Part shown: positions 47,324 to 55,529 of the stretch, piece by piece | How positions within the stretch are numbered: position 1 is the stretch's first letter | Layout of the letters: each line of letters opens with the position of its first letter | Translations under genes and position numbers: made by a program | NCBI RefSeq assembly: GCF_014191355.1 | Contig: NZ_JACHWM010000018.1 | Location: 62,001-126,000 of the forward strand | Source of the DNA: Methylobacterium sp. R2-1 | GTDB taxonomy: Bacteria > Pseudomonadota > Alphaproteobacteria > Rhizobiales > Beijerinckiaceae | Reading direction: 5' to 3' | DNA: 64,000 bases | The notes under the pieces: generated by a model | What the model saw: only the letters and a program-made list of their open reading frames with translations | Database searches by the model: none | Told to the model about the DNA's origin: nothing

Positions 47324-47728
47324 TCAGGCTGGCCCTCGCGGGGTGAGTCCCTGCCGACGGATCTCTCGGTCCATGCTGGCCTGAGAGGCGGAGGCGCCGG
47401 CATCGGGCTGGGCCACCGCAGTCATGCCGCGGCGTTCGAGTTCACGGCGCATGGAGGCCGAAGCGAGCACCTGGCCGGAGGCTGCCTGGAAGGGCTGTGG
47501 GCTGGGTTGGGTGGATGCAGATTGTGGGGCTGGTGCCTCTGTCGTCCTCGGCATGGGAGCACTGGTGGCGCCGGGCGAGTGGGTCGCCTGATAGGCCTCG
47601 ATGTCCCGCATGAGGGCATCGAAGTTGTGTTGCTCATCGTCGGTGAGGGAGCGGCTGCGCAGGATGACCCGCTCGTTGTCGAGGCGGGCGAGGGCAGCGC
47701 GGTACTCGTCGTCGGTACGGATCGACAT
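47324..47728 (-). CDS. Hypothetical phage protein
   Basis: The 134-residue protein starts MSIRTDDEYRAALARLDNER, has a helical hairpin in the first 50 residues, a Pro/Ala/Ser-rich middle and two similar short repeats at the end (ASMRRELERRGMTAVAQ, ASMDREIRRQGLTP). Function unknown. Confidence 0.6.
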   Translation of the reverse strand: MSIRTDDEYRAALARLDNERVILRSRSLTDDEQHNFDALMRDIEAYQATHSPGATSAPMPRTTEAPAPQSASTQPSPQPFQAASGQVLASASMRRELERRGMTAVAQPDAGASASQASMDREIRRQGLTPRGPA

Positions 47729-47842
47729 CGGGGTGTCCTGTCAGCCGGAGGAATGGGAGGGCGCCCGCGGCCCCGACCGAAGCCGGGTGACCATCCGCGG
47801 GCGCGTCACCGAAGGGGAAGGACACCCTCCGGCGATCTCGGG

Positions 47843-48847
47843 TCAGGCGGCGGCGCGCTGGTCGGTCAGCCACGCGGCGAGGTCGAACTCGATGTCGACC
47901 ACATTGCCCCAGCCATGGGGGGTGGTCGTGGCGTCGGCGCTGCCCGCGTCGGTCTTTCGAGCCCGGAGCCACTCCGGCGTCTCGGACGATGCGGCGACAC
48001 CGAGCTCGATCGCCCGCTCGGCCACGGGCCAGGGCACCAGGGTGACCGGGGAGGTGACCATCGTCGGAGCGTTCGCCCGACGGTGATACGAGAACGGCGC
48101 GATGACGTAGATCTGCATCTCGGCGAGGTCGAAGGGCACCGGTTCGGCATAGTCCTCGCCGACGGGCAGCTCGTGCCCGATCTCGCGAGCTCGCACCTTG
48201 CCGGCGGTCTCGCGCAGACGCTCACCGAACTCGGCGGCGATGCGGATCGGGTCGGCGCCCTCAACCTGGGAAGGCGCACTGTACGTCGACCAGGGCTTGA
48301 GCTCGGCGCGGATCTCCAGGCCGGGCATCGCCTGTACCAGCCCGTGCAGCAGCACGTTGCTGGCGATCGCGAGGGGACCGGCCGGGCCGTTGACCGGATC
48401 GAACTGACCGGCCGCAGCGCCGCTGATCGTGATCGCGAGGCCGGTATGCGCCTTGGCGACCTCGGCCAGCGCCTTGGCGAGGCGGTCGCCGGCCTTCTGG
48501 ATCTCGATTGCGTTCCGCTCCAGCCCTGCGGCGATCGCTTCGATCTCGGCCGTCTGACGCTCGGTTTCGATCCGCTGCTCCGTCGCGGCGATCCGGCGCT
48601 CGACCTCGGCGAGGGCATCGGCGATGCCGGCGGCCGTACCTTCGATATCGCGGCAGGCCCGCTCGGCCTCGGCGATGGCGGCGGCATCGGCGCCCTGGAT
48701 CAGCGCCTCGCGGCGGCGGGCGACAGCCTGCTCAAGGTCGGCGGCAAGAGCCGTTTGCCGACCCCGAAGATTGCCGTGGGTGGTGTGAAGGCCGGCGAGC
48801 TCGGTCTCGAGCGAGCTGCCAGCAGGGATCTGCTTAAGCTTCGCCAT
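47843..48847 (-). CDS. Hypothetical phage protein with coiled coil
   Basis: The 334-residue protein has a long N-terminal coiled coil (LRGRQTALAADLEQAVARRR, ADALAEVERRIAATEQRIET), then a strand-rich domain (FDLAEMQIYVIAPFSYHRRA, TLVPWPVAERAIELG). Function unknown; possibly a structural or scaffold protein. Confidence 0.65.
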   Translation of the reverse strand: MAKLKQIPAGSSLETELAGLHTTHGNLRGRQTALAADLEQAVARRREALIQGADAAAIAEAERACRDIEGTAAGIADALAEVERRIAATEQRIETERQTAEIEAIAAGLERNAIEIQKAGDRLAKALAEVAKAHTGLAITISGAAAGQFDPVNGPAGPLAIASNVLLHGLVQAMPGLEIRAELKPWSTYSAPSQVEGADPIRIAAEFGERLRETAGKVRAREIGHELPVGEDYAEPVPFDLAEMQIYVIAPFSYHRRANAPTMVTSPVTLVPWPVAERAIELGVAASSETPEWLRARKTDAGSADATTTPHGWGNVVDIEFDLAAWLTDQRAAA

Positions 48848-48849
48848 CG

Positions 48850-49044
48850 TCAGGCCGCCTGCTTCGAGGTGATGTCCGCAGCAGGGATGCTGAAGCCGTC
48901 GCGCTGCAGCTTCTCCGCGAGCGCCTGCCGGACGTAGGCCGACGGAGAGATGAAGATGCGCGATGCGGCGGTGGAGATTAGGTCCGGCATCTCGCGGGGG
49001 AGACGCGCAGCGATGCGGACGTCATAGATGGTGCGGCTCGACAT
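48850..49044 (-). CDS. Small ribbon-helix-helix protein
   Basis: The 64-residue protein has TIYDVRIAARLPREMPDLIS and FISPSAYVRQALAEKLQRDG, the strand-helix-helix pattern of Arc-type DNA-binding proteins. It lies two bases from the coiled-coil protein gene, so they share a transcript. Confidence 0.65.
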   Translation of the reverse strand: MSSRTIYDVRIAARLPREMPDLISTAASRIFISPSAYVRQALAEKLQRDGFSIPAADITSKQAA

Positions 49045-49123
49045 GGTGCCTCAGGGGTTGAACCTTACCGGGCCAATGTCGGGTGGATCACGGTCCTCCG
49101 ATACGTCGCCATTTCCGCGACGT

Positions 49124-49492
49124 TCAGGCGGTGCAGGTTCGCCAGCGTTCAACGAGATCGCCGAGACCTTCGGCCGCGAAGTATGCGCCGACGGCCGGGC
49201 TAGTGCGATCGCCGGCGAGGTAGATGCGCAGCGCCGGCGCGTCGTCGTTCAGGTGCATGGCCAGTGCCACCCGAGACACCATCCACGGACCACCAGCGAC
49301 GCGGCGGCCGATATCAAGGTCCCGGCACCACATGCGGATCGTGCGTTCGGTGCGATTAGCGCGCGCAGCCGCTTCCGCCGTCGTCAGACCTTCCCGACGA
49401 TCGAACGGGATCAGGCATCGGCCGCGGCCGGCCTCGGCGAGGCAGTGTGAGCGACCGTCGGTAGCGGCGCTGACGCCAGCATAGGGCTGCAT
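49124..49492 (-). CDS. Helix-turn-helix protein
   Basis: The 122-residue protein, start ATG at 49492, has LIPFDRREGLTTAEAAARAN and RTERTIRMWCRDLDIGRRVA, a typical helix-turn-helix with wing. The C-terminal half (AVGAYFAAEGLGDLVERWRT) may be a contact domain. Excisionase-like or regulator. Unknown target. Confidence 0.6.
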   Translation of the reverse strand: MQPYAGVSAATDGRSHCLAEAGRGRCLIPFDRREGLTTAEAAARANRTERTIRMWCRDLDIGRRVAGGPWMVSRVALAMHLNDDAPALRIYLAGDRTSPAVGAYFAAEGLGDLVERWRTCTA

Positions 49493-49586
49493 GGGTACGC
49501 ACTCCAACTGGCAGTTCGGAACTCGAAAATGGCGCAAATTCAGCGACTCGGGCTGGGTGGAGGGTCTGGAAGCAAAGCGCCGGATT

Positions 49587-50531
49587 TCACCGTGTCCCCG
49601 TCATCAGAGCTGGCAGATGGGGATCTCGGGCGGCACCCAGACTGAACTCGTCGAGAATATGCTGAGGCACCAATGTCCTCGGATCGTTGGGGGGAGCGGT
49701 ACGCTGGGCGAGCAACCATTGCCCGCCGGTCCTGCGCCAGCCCGACACGTGCCGCCGCCAGTCGTCGTCGGTGAGGCTGGCGAGGAAGGCGCGAGGATCC
49801 GACGACGGTCCTCCGAGCGGATCAGTCTGCCCGGCCATCGGCTCGAAGCGATCCTGGTTCAACCAAGTCGTGGCTTGAGCGACGAACTCGCTGCCGATTT
49901 TGCCGCGCTCGGCGAGATCGGCTGCGTAACGGCGCAAGTTGGCCATGATCACGGCATGGGTTGCCCCTCTTCGGATCGCCGCAACGTAGGCTCGCAGGGC
50001 CGGCTTCCGGGGGTTGTCGCCTCCTCGTCGCGGATAAGCTGCCCAGAATTCAGCGAAGCCGTCCGGCTCTGTCCCCTTGGGGACTATAGGGGTATTATCT
50101 CTTCTCTTCTCTTTTAGGCTTCGAATTTTATGAAGCGGCGCTCTATCTGATTCATTGTTTTTCAGTGAGTTAGCAGGCGAATTCTCCATGTCAGCGGACG
50201 AATTTCTGCGCTGGCCTGAGATTTTACCGCCTTTTCCTGCGTTTTCTCGGTTTTTTTGTACGATTTCGAGCTCGCGAGCGGCGCGCGTGTTGCTGATCCG
50301 ACCCTCCTCGACGGCCAGTTTTCCGGCCCTAACCAGTTCGTCCAGATGACGCAGGAACAGCTTGAGCGTCTGATTGCAACGCCCAGCCAAACCTCGCTCG
50401 TTGAGTGCGATCGGCCCCTCGTTCAGCATGATGAGTTGCACGATCACGTGGTAGGCGCGGTATGCGCCGTCGCTCAGGGCTTCGGTACCGTCCATCCAAG
50501 CGGGAATGTCGTGCTTGTAGAAGCCGACCAT
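49587..50531 (-). CDS. DUF1376 phage replication protein
   Basis: The 314-residue protein starts MVGFYKHDIPAWMDGTEALS and continues GAYRAYHVIVQLIMLNEGPI, the DUF1376 domain found in phage replication-initiation proteins. A charged middle follows, then a C-terminal helical domain (EFWAAYPRRGGDNPRKPALR) found in phage O-like proteins. The start is fixed by overlap with the dnaB stop (TGATG). It likely loads the DnaB-type helicase encoded just upstream. Confidence 0.82.
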   Translation of the reverse strand: MVGFYKHDIPAWMDGTEALSDGAYRAYHVIVQLIMLNEGPIALNERGLAGRCNQTLKLFLRHLDELVRAGKLAVEEGRISNTRAARELEIVQKNRENAGKGGKISGQRRNSSADMENSPANSLKNNESDRAPLHKIRSLKEKRRDNTPIVPKGTEPDGFAEFWAAYPRRGGDNPRKPALRAYVAAIRRGATHAVIMANLRRYAADLAERGKIGSEFVAQATTWLNQDRFEPMAGQTDPLGGPSSDPRAFLASLTDDDWRRHVSGWRRTGGQWLLAQRTAPPNDPRTLVPQHILDEFSLGAARDPHLPALMTGTR

Positions 50532-51940
50532 CAGTAGGCCTCCGCCAGCACGTTGCAGGCCAGGTCGGCGTAGCACTCGATCCGAACCGTCGGTCCGCCG
50601 CGCTGCTTCAAGATTTCAATCTCGAGGATGTTCTGCGCCAGCGCGAGCCGGTTGATCTCGTCGTCGCTCAGGTTTGGCTTGTTCTGCAAATAGTAGGCTT
50701 CGCGGAACAGCCCGAGCACCACATCGGCGTCCTGCTCAATGGAGCCGGAATCGCGCAGATCGGATAGGATCGGCCGCTTGTCCTCGCGCCGCTCGACCTC
50801 GCGGCTGAGCTGCGACAGGCCGAGCACGGGCACGCTGAGTTCCTTCGCGAGGCCCTTCAGCCCCGAGGAGATCTCAGTCATCTCCTGCACCCGGTTGCCC
50901 GAGTAGCGCTTCGAGGGACGGATCAGGCCAATGTGATCGATGACCAGCGCCGCGAGCGGCTGCCCCTGCCGCTCGGCCGTAAGCCGCATCTGCCGGGCCC
51001 TGGAAGCAATCTGCGACAGCGTCACGCCAGCCTGCGGCTCAATCCAGAGCGGGATGCGGGCCGCCTCCCTCTGTGCTTCCTCAAGCCGCCATAGAGCCTC
51101 GTCGGACAGGCCCTTGGCCTCGGCGATGCCGCGATAAGTGATCGGCTCCTGCACACGAGGGTCGTAAGCCAACGCCGACAGGACGCGCTCGGACAACTCG
51201 TCGGCCTCCATCTCCAGCGAGAACATGCCGACGGCGCCGCCGGAGCGCGCCGCAGCGATCGCGATGTGGAGGGCGGTCAGGGTCTTGCCCATGGCTGGGC
51301 GGCCAGCGAGCACGATGAACTGGCCCGGTCGCATGCCGAGGGTCACGGCATCGAGCTTCGGGACTCCGTAGGGGACGCCGCGGCGTTTCTTGCCGTGCCG
51401 GGTCTCGGCGACGCGGGCGAGCACCCCGGCTGTGCTCTTGCCGAGCGTAATGCGACGCATGTGCTCGGCGAGGCCTGCGCTTGCGACCTCGTCCAGCGCC
51501 TCGATCATGTGGGCGGCATGGGCGGCCGGGTCGCGAACTGCGCCGTCCGTCATGGCGGTGACGGCCTCCTGCGCAGTCTCTAAGACTTTCCGCATCCGCG
51601 CGGCCTGGGCGATTGCACGCGCGTAGCCGGGCGCATTGATGACTGTAGTCGCCTCCGTCACCAGCCGCCCAAGGTAGGCTCCGACCGTCACGCCGCCGAG
51701 GTCGGCGTTGCCGAGCACCGCGAGCATCATCCGGCGGTCGATCGGCTCACCTGCATCGCGGCGGGCGCACATCGCCTCGAAGATCTGCCCGTTGACGGCC
51801 TCGACGAAATCGGCGGGCTGGACATGCTGCCGGGCCGCGTCGATCGCGTCGCCGTTGATGAGGATTGCGCCAAGCAGCGCCTGCTCGGAGTCGAGTGCAT
51901 GTGGCAGCAGAGGCTCGGCGGTGGTGGTCAACGCCGTCAT
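50531..51940 (-). CDS. DnaB-type replicative helicase
   Basis: The 469-residue protein, ATG at 51940, has the N-terminal helical domain (LDSEQALLGAILINGDAIDA) and RecA-like motor: Walker A in LAGRPAMGKTLTALHIAIAA, H1a MFSLEMEADEL, Walker B LAALVIDHIGLIR, H3 LGLSQLSREVERREDKRPIL and H4 DLRDSGSIEQDADVVLGLFR. It unwinds DNA at the phage replication fork. The stop overlaps DUF1376, and its start overlaps the PC4-like gene end. Phage-borne. Confidence 0.93.
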   Translation of the reverse strand: MTALTTTAEPLLPHALDSEQALLGAILINGDAIDAARQHVQPADFVEAVNGQIFEAMCARRDAGEPIDRRMMLAVLGNADLGGVTVGAYLGRLVTEATTVINAPGYARAIAQAARMRKVLETAQEAVTAMTDGAVRDPAAHAAHMIEALDEVASAGLAEHMRRITLGKSTAGVLARVAETRHGKKRRGVPYGVPKLDAVTLGMRPGQFIVLAGRPAMGKTLTALHIAIAAARSGGAVGMFSLEMEADELSERVLSALAYDPRVQEPITYRGIAEAKGLSDEALWRLEEAQREAARIPLWIEPQAGVTLSQIASRARQMRLTAERQGQPLAALVIDHIGLIRPSKRYSGNRVQEMTEISSGLKGLAKELSVPVLGLSQLSREVERREDKRPILSDLRDSGSIEQDADVVLGLFREAYYLQNKPNLSDDEINRLALAQNILEIEILKQRGGPTVRIECYADLACNVLAEAY

Positions 51941-52167
51941 CGCGACACCTCTCGCTCCGCAGCCTGCAGAGCTTTGATCAGGGCCGGAAGCTGATCGCGA
52001 GGCACGCAGATGCCGGCCCGGGTCGCTGTTGGCTCTCCGCGCTTGATGCCGGTGGTCGAGAACACCCGCATGTCGACGAGGGGATACCGGCCGCCAGTCG
52101 ACACGGAGACGCGAACCTCCTCCATGTTGTTCTTGCGCACGGTGGCAACGGTGCGGAGATCGGTCAT
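51937..52167 (-). CDS. PC4/YdbC-like single-strand-binding domain protein
   Basis: The 76-residue protein has MEEVRVSVSTGGRYPLVDMR and GICVPRDQLPALIKALQAAE, matching the strand-then-helix pattern of PC4-type ssDNA-binding domains. It sits directly before the helicase with an ATGA overlap, so a role in phage replication is likely. The family call is by pattern. Confidence 0.6.
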   Translation of the reverse strand: MTDLRTVATVRKNNMEEVRVSVSTGGRYPLVDMRVFSTTGIKRGEPTATRAGICVPRDQLPALIKALQAAEREVSR

Positions 52168-52520
52168 GCCGCGCCTCCATCACCCTGACTGATAGCGAGC
52201 TCGACCATCCGGCTGCGGAAGGCCTCGAACGCTGCCTCGCCGACCTGCAGCGCCATCTCAAGCGGAGCCGCGAGACCGTGGAAGGTCTCTGCGGTGGCAC
52301 GAGCATGACCGTCGAGCGTCCGCTCAACGAGTGCCCGGGCCTGATCATGCGTCCATCCCGGCTCGGTCCGGAGCTTCAGGAAGATGGACTCGGCCAAGTA
52401 CCGTGCGCTCGCCACGGTCATCTCGGACAGCTGGGTGATCGCCTCTTCGCGGTTGCTGACCGGCTCGGCGTCGGCCTCGAGGTGGGCCGCGATGTTCCGG
52501 AAGACATCAACTTCACTCAT
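52164..52520 (-). CDS. Hypothetical phage protein
   Basis: The 118-residue protein starts MSEVDVFRNIAAHLEADAEP and is mostly helical (LSEMTVASARYLAESIFLKL). It overlaps its neighbours by four bases on both sides, part of one tightly packed operon. No family was recognised. Confidence 0.6.
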   Translation of the reverse strand: MSEVDVFRNIAAHLEADAEPVSNREEAITQLSEMTVASARYLAESIFLKLRTEPGWTHDQARALVERTLDGHARATAETFHGLAAPLEMALQVGEAAFEAFRSRMVELAISQGDGGAA

Positions 52521-52687
52521 GCCCGGCCCCCGTGCAGGAAGGTGCGCGCAGCGGTGCGGCCGGCGAAGACACCGGTGACCCGGCCCTCGCGGTCGATCAC
52601 AGCAATGAGGGGAAGCACGGCCTTCTGGGGGGAGCGGATGCGGCTAGGCGGATGCCACGACGTGGGACGAATGCGACTCTCAGGCAT
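52517..52687 (-). CDS. Small hypothetical phage protein
   Basis: The 56-residue protein starts at ATG 52687, six bases after GGAGG, and ends VIDREGRVTGVFAGRTAART then FLHGGRA. It overlaps both neighbours. Function unknown. Confidence 0.5.
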   Translation of the reverse strand: MPESRIRPTSWHPPSRIRSPQKAVLPLIAVIDREGRVTGVFAGRTAARTFLHGGRA

Positions 52688-52967
52688 GCCCATCCTCCGA
52701 GGTCGAGTGGACAATCCGGCCGAGACGTGCCGTGGCCCAAGCGTCGAGGAGATCGACCGGGTAGAGCGGCACGCGACCGGCCTTCTGGAAGGGCGGCCCA
52801 CCGCCGAGGCAGGCGAGCTTCGCCAGGGTCGACACCGCCAGTTCGATGCCATGGCGATCGCGGAGATACCGGCTGGCCTCCCAGCGGCGCAGCCGGGGCT
52901 TTCCTGCGGTCTGCTGCGGACAAAGCTCCGCCGGGCCCCGCGGAGGGGCCATTTCCATGCTCGTCAT
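52680..52967 (-). CDS. AlpA-like DNA-binding protein
   Basis: The 95-residue protein has RWEASRYLRDRHGIELAVST and LAKLACLGGGPPFQKAGRVP, then YPVDLLDAWATARLG. This is the AlpA/excisionase helix-turn-helix form in which the wing reads PxFxKxGRxxxYxxxDLxAW. It is at the head of the replication operon and may control it. Confidence 0.72.
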   Translation of the reverse strand: MTSMEMAPPRGPAELCPQQTAGKPRLRRWEASRYLRDRHGIELAVSTLAKLACLGGGPPFQKAGRVPLYPVDLLDAWATARLGRIVHSTSEDGHA

Positions 52968-53023
52968 TGTGCAGTTCCTAGGTTTTTGGGATCGGCGAGC
53001 TAGCGCCGAGCTTTCGGCGGTCC

Positions 53024-53635
53024 CTACTCGGCGGTGTTCTCGAGGTGCACACCCTGATCGATGAGCTTCTGCATGCTGGCCTGAGCCAGGTCCCAGCCGT
53101 CTGGGCGTGGACGGTAGCTGAACGGCACCGTCCAAAAGTCGTCCGGGATTTCGATGTTCAGCCGGTTGGCCCGGTTGATCAGCAGCGCGAGGCTCCGGCT
53201 GGCGCTGGAGCGGATGCTGCGGATCACGGGCTTGTCCAAGGCCGCGAGTTCCTGGCTGATCTCGAGATCCGTACCCGCCAGGGGCCGGGGCGGATTGATG
53301 CCGGCCACATAGTAGCGACCGCACATGATCTCTTCGACCTTTTCGCCAGTACCACCCGCGAGTGCGAGACCAGTCTCGACGACCCGGCTCCAATTCGGCG
53401 CCAGTGCCTCGGGCAGTGCACCCGTGATCTCTGCCGCCCGTGTGATGTTCACCCCGTGCCCCTCGCCGAACTCATGGGCGACGATGGTCAGGAAGGCCTC
53501 GAACACGGTGTAGCCGCGGCCGGAGGCTTTCTGATCAATGGAGAAGGGAAGTTGGCTGCGCCGGGAAAGGGAAGCCAACGCATCGGGAGAGTGGGAGGTG
53601 AGTCCGCAAAATTGGGTGCGGCTGAGGTCTGGCAT
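53024..53635 (-). CDS. Putative phage regulator
   Basis: The 203-residue protein starts MPDLSRTQFCGLTSHSPDAL and continues SGRGYTVFEAFLTIVAHEFG. The first 50 residues have a MerR-like winged-helix look. An upstream ATG at 53674 would add 13 residues but would place an operator inside the gene, so 53635 is preferred. Two palindromic operators directly upstream suggest self-regulation. Confidence 0.55.
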   Translation of the reverse strand: MPDLSRTQFCGLTSHSPDALASLSRRSQLPFSIDQKASGRGYTVFEAFLTIVAHEFGEGHGVNITRAAEITGALPEALAPNWSRVVETGLALAGGTGEKVEEIMCGRYYVAGINPPRPLAGTDLEISQELAALDKPVIRSIRSSASRSLALLINRANRLNIEIPDDFWTVPFSYRPRPDGWDLAQASMQKLIDQGVHLENTAE

Positions 53636-53648
53636 GGCGTGCCCGTAT

Positions 53649-53711
53649 CTGGTCAGTCTGACAAGGTGCGACATCTAGGACACTGGCGGCGCAACTTGTC
53701 AAGCAGACAAG
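53649..53711. promoter_or_regulatory. Pair of related palindromic operators
   Basis: CTGGTC-N5-GACAAG at 53649-53665 and CTTGTC-N5-GACAAG at 53695-53711 share the same 6-5-6 layout, with centres 46 bases apart. The second is a perfect palindrome in its arms. They lie between the regulator gene start and the next gene, as expected for repressor sites over a promoter. Confidence 0.65.
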
Positions 53712-53724
53712 ATGCAATGGCTTT

Positions 53725-53976
53725 CTATGTCCCCTTCAGATCTCTATCGCCACCCGAGGCCCAGGCGCGTTGTGACGGGCCGCCCACAGGAGCTGCGAGA
53801 GACGGCTCAGCATCGCCGCCGTCCTCGAAGTCTGAATCGCCATCGGCCTGGTCGAGCAGCAGTACAATGCGGTCGACGACGTCGAGGGCGAGTTCGGCCA
53901 GCCGCTCGAACTCGGCTCGTGGGATGGTGGCAGCCGGGATGCGGCGACCGCCAGGAAAGCGAACAAGGTTCGTCAT
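53725..53976 (-). CDS. Hypothetical phage protein
   Basis: The 83-residue protein starts MTNLVRFPGGRRIPAATIPR, has a helix (EFERLAELALDVVDRIVLLL) and an acidic tail (DQADGDSDFEDGGDAE). The LVRFPGGRRIP start is common in small alphaproteobacterial phage proteins. No function known. Confidence 0.5.
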   Translation of the reverse strand: MTNLVRFPGGRRIPAATIPRAEFERLAELALDVVDRIVLLLDQADGDSDFEDGGDAEPSLAAPVGGPSQRAWASGGDRDLKGT

Positions 53977-53979
53977 GGC

Positions 53980-54480
53980 TCAGCCCCAGGCCTTCAGCGC
54001 TTCTATGAGGAGAGTGGGTGCGTCCCGACGATCGATGCGGCCGCTGCATTCGATCTCGTGAAGGATCTGGGTGCAGAGGATGTGATCCCGCTCGTCGTCA
54101 TCGGCCGGCTTGCGCCGGGAAAGCTCTTGCACGCACCGATCGCTCAAGAACCCGAGCCGTTCGCATTCGAAATCCGCAAATCGGCCGAGTGTAGTCGGGC
54201 GCGGGATCCCCGCCCACTCGCTTGGCTCGTTGCATCGAGGCATGTTCGCGACGTGCCGCCAGAAGTCCGCCGTGTCCCTGGCGATTTTGTAGATGAACGC
54301 CATGTCGGCAGTGGTGAACGGCGAGAAGTCGAAGCCATCGGCATATGCCTGCGGATCCGCGAATTGGGCTGCTTCTGCCTTGCTGGGCAGATGCCGAGCA
54401 GCGCTCTCGCGTGCCGATGCGGCCCGGCCGCTGAGGTCCAGTGCCTGAGCTGCCTGTGAGATAGTGGCTCTCTGGCCCAT
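53980..54480 (-). CDS. Hypothetical phage protein
   Basis: The 166-residue protein contains DFSPFTTADMAFIYKIARDT and RFADFECERLGFLSDRCVQE with two cysteines, and is predicted helical. It lies four bases upstream of the next small gene in the same direction. No family was recognised. Confidence 0.6.
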   Translation of the reverse strand: MGQRATISQAAQALDLSGRAASARESAARHLPSKAEAAQFADPQAYADGFDFSPFTTADMAFIYKIARDTADFWRHVANMPRCNEPSEWAGIPRPTTLGRFADFECERLGFLSDRCVQELSRRKPADDDERDHILCTQILHEIECSGRIDRRDAPTLLIEALKAWG

Positions 54481-54492
54481 GATCTGCCTCCC

Positions 54493-54759
54493 TCACCCGA
54501 TCCGCACGAAGCCGTAGGCGAATACGCCTCCGGCAACGACGACGAGGGCGGAGATCATCTCGCCGCCGAGGTCGAGGAAGCGCAGAGCTCGAACATGCGC
54601 TGTGTCTGGCCGGACCGGCGCGACGGCCTGCCAGGGCTCGATCGAACCGGGCGCGGCCTCATCAATCTCGAGGTGCGGTGATTGCCGCGCATAGAGCGCG
54701 GAAGGCGAGCGAAGCCGTTCACCGGCGCGTGCCGGTGCTGTAGAATAACGGGTAGCCAT
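54493..54759 (-). CDS. Small membrane protein of the phage operon
   Basis: The 88-residue protein has a polar Arg/Ala-rich N-terminal half and a C-terminal membrane segment (MISALVVVAGGVFAYGFVRI). It is divergent from the ribbon-helix-helix gene, with the long palindrome between them. Function unknown. Confidence 0.5.
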   Translation of the reverse strand: MATRYSTAPARAGERLRSPSALYARQSPHLEIDEAAPGSIEPWQAVAPVRPDTAHVRALRFLDLGGEMISALVVVAGGVFAYGFVRIG

Positions 54760-54832
54760 GATGCGTCGTCCCTCGACGTGCGTGGTCAGGGCCGAGCTGG
54801 AGGTTGGCGCTTCCGCTCGGCCTGTTTTTGTG

Positions 54833-54870
54833 ATTAAATGTAGTCAGTCGTCGAGTCAACTACATTTAAT
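54833..54870. promoter_or_regulatory. Perfect 12-base inverted repeat (operator)
   Basis: ATTAAATGTAGT (54833-54844) and its exact complement (54859-54870) flank a 14-base spacer. It lies between two divergent genes and ends eight bases before the start of a ribbon-helix-helix gene. This is a typical site for autoregulation by that protein. Confidence 0.75.
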
Positions 54871-54877
54871 GGACGTT

Positions 54878-55048
54878 ATGGGTCGCCCACCCTCCACCGC
54901 GCCAAAGAGCCTTCCAGTCTCGCTCCGGCTTCCGCCGGAGGTGAAGGCAGCGGCGGAGCGGGCCGCCAAGGATGACACTCGTTCGATGTCGAGCTTTCTT
55001 GAAAAGCTCCTCACCGAGCACTTGAAGGCGAAGGGCTATCTAAAATGA
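54878..55048 (+). CDS. Arc-type ribbon-helix-helix regulator
   Basis: The 56-residue protein starts MGRPPSTAPKSLPVSLRLPP, has the strand LPVSLRLP and helices PEVKAAAERAAKDD and SMSSFLEKLLTEHLKAKG. An in-frame ATG at 54869 would overlap the palindrome; ATG 54878 matches the usual MGRPxK start. It likely binds the inverted repeat immediately upstream. The next frame starts within its stop (ATGA). Confidence 0.78.
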   Translation: MGRPPSTAPKSLPVSLRLPPEVKAAAERAAKDDTRSMSSFLEKLLTEHLKAKGYLK

Positions 55049-55368
55049 CCGACGCTAGCGCTGAGGGACAGTCCGACAAACTCGGCGAGGTCGCGCGACG
55101 GGCAACTTTGATGGCCGATCGCATCCTCGAAGCGCAGATCACGAATAGGCCGATACCGTAGGAGCAGTTCAACGCCCTCGTGAACGCCGCCTGGCTGTTG
55201 CAGGAGCACGGCGTGCCATGGCCGTCTTTGGTGGAAGAGGTTCTGCATGAGGCTGGTAAGCGCTTGAACCGAGGCGAGGCCGCACCTGAAACAGCGGATC
55301 CTGAATCTGAAGACGATGGCGCCCTCGCCGGCCTCACGCGGTTCTTAAGCGGCTTCCGACGCAGCTGA
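55045..55368 (+). pseudogene. Hypothetical protein interrupted by an amber stop
   Basis: The ATG overlaps the previous stop. The frame reads LGEVARRATLMADRILEAQI and TNRPIP, then TAG at 55159-55161, then continues in the same frame EQFNALVNAAWLLQEHGVPW to FLSGFRRS at 55368. Both halves look like one 107-residue protein, and one base change (for example TAC or TAT to TAG) would explain the stop. Function unknown. Confidence 0.65.
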
Positions 55369-55529
55369 TTTGGTTGATAGGTGGTCGCCCTGAAGGGGCC
55401 GCGTCATCTTCATAGAGGAAAACGGCGAGGGGCCGGGCGTACGGCTGCGCAAGGCGGCACAGCGGCAAAGACACAGCCCAGCCTTGATGGCATCCTGAGG
55501 TCGGATTTTCTTCGGCCAGGGCGATTCAG

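Noticed and set aside
47507..48937. A 476-codon plus-strand frame opposite the coiled-coil phage gene
   Set aside because: Antisense of a tight operon; Gly/Asp/Arg-rich with no domain or start.
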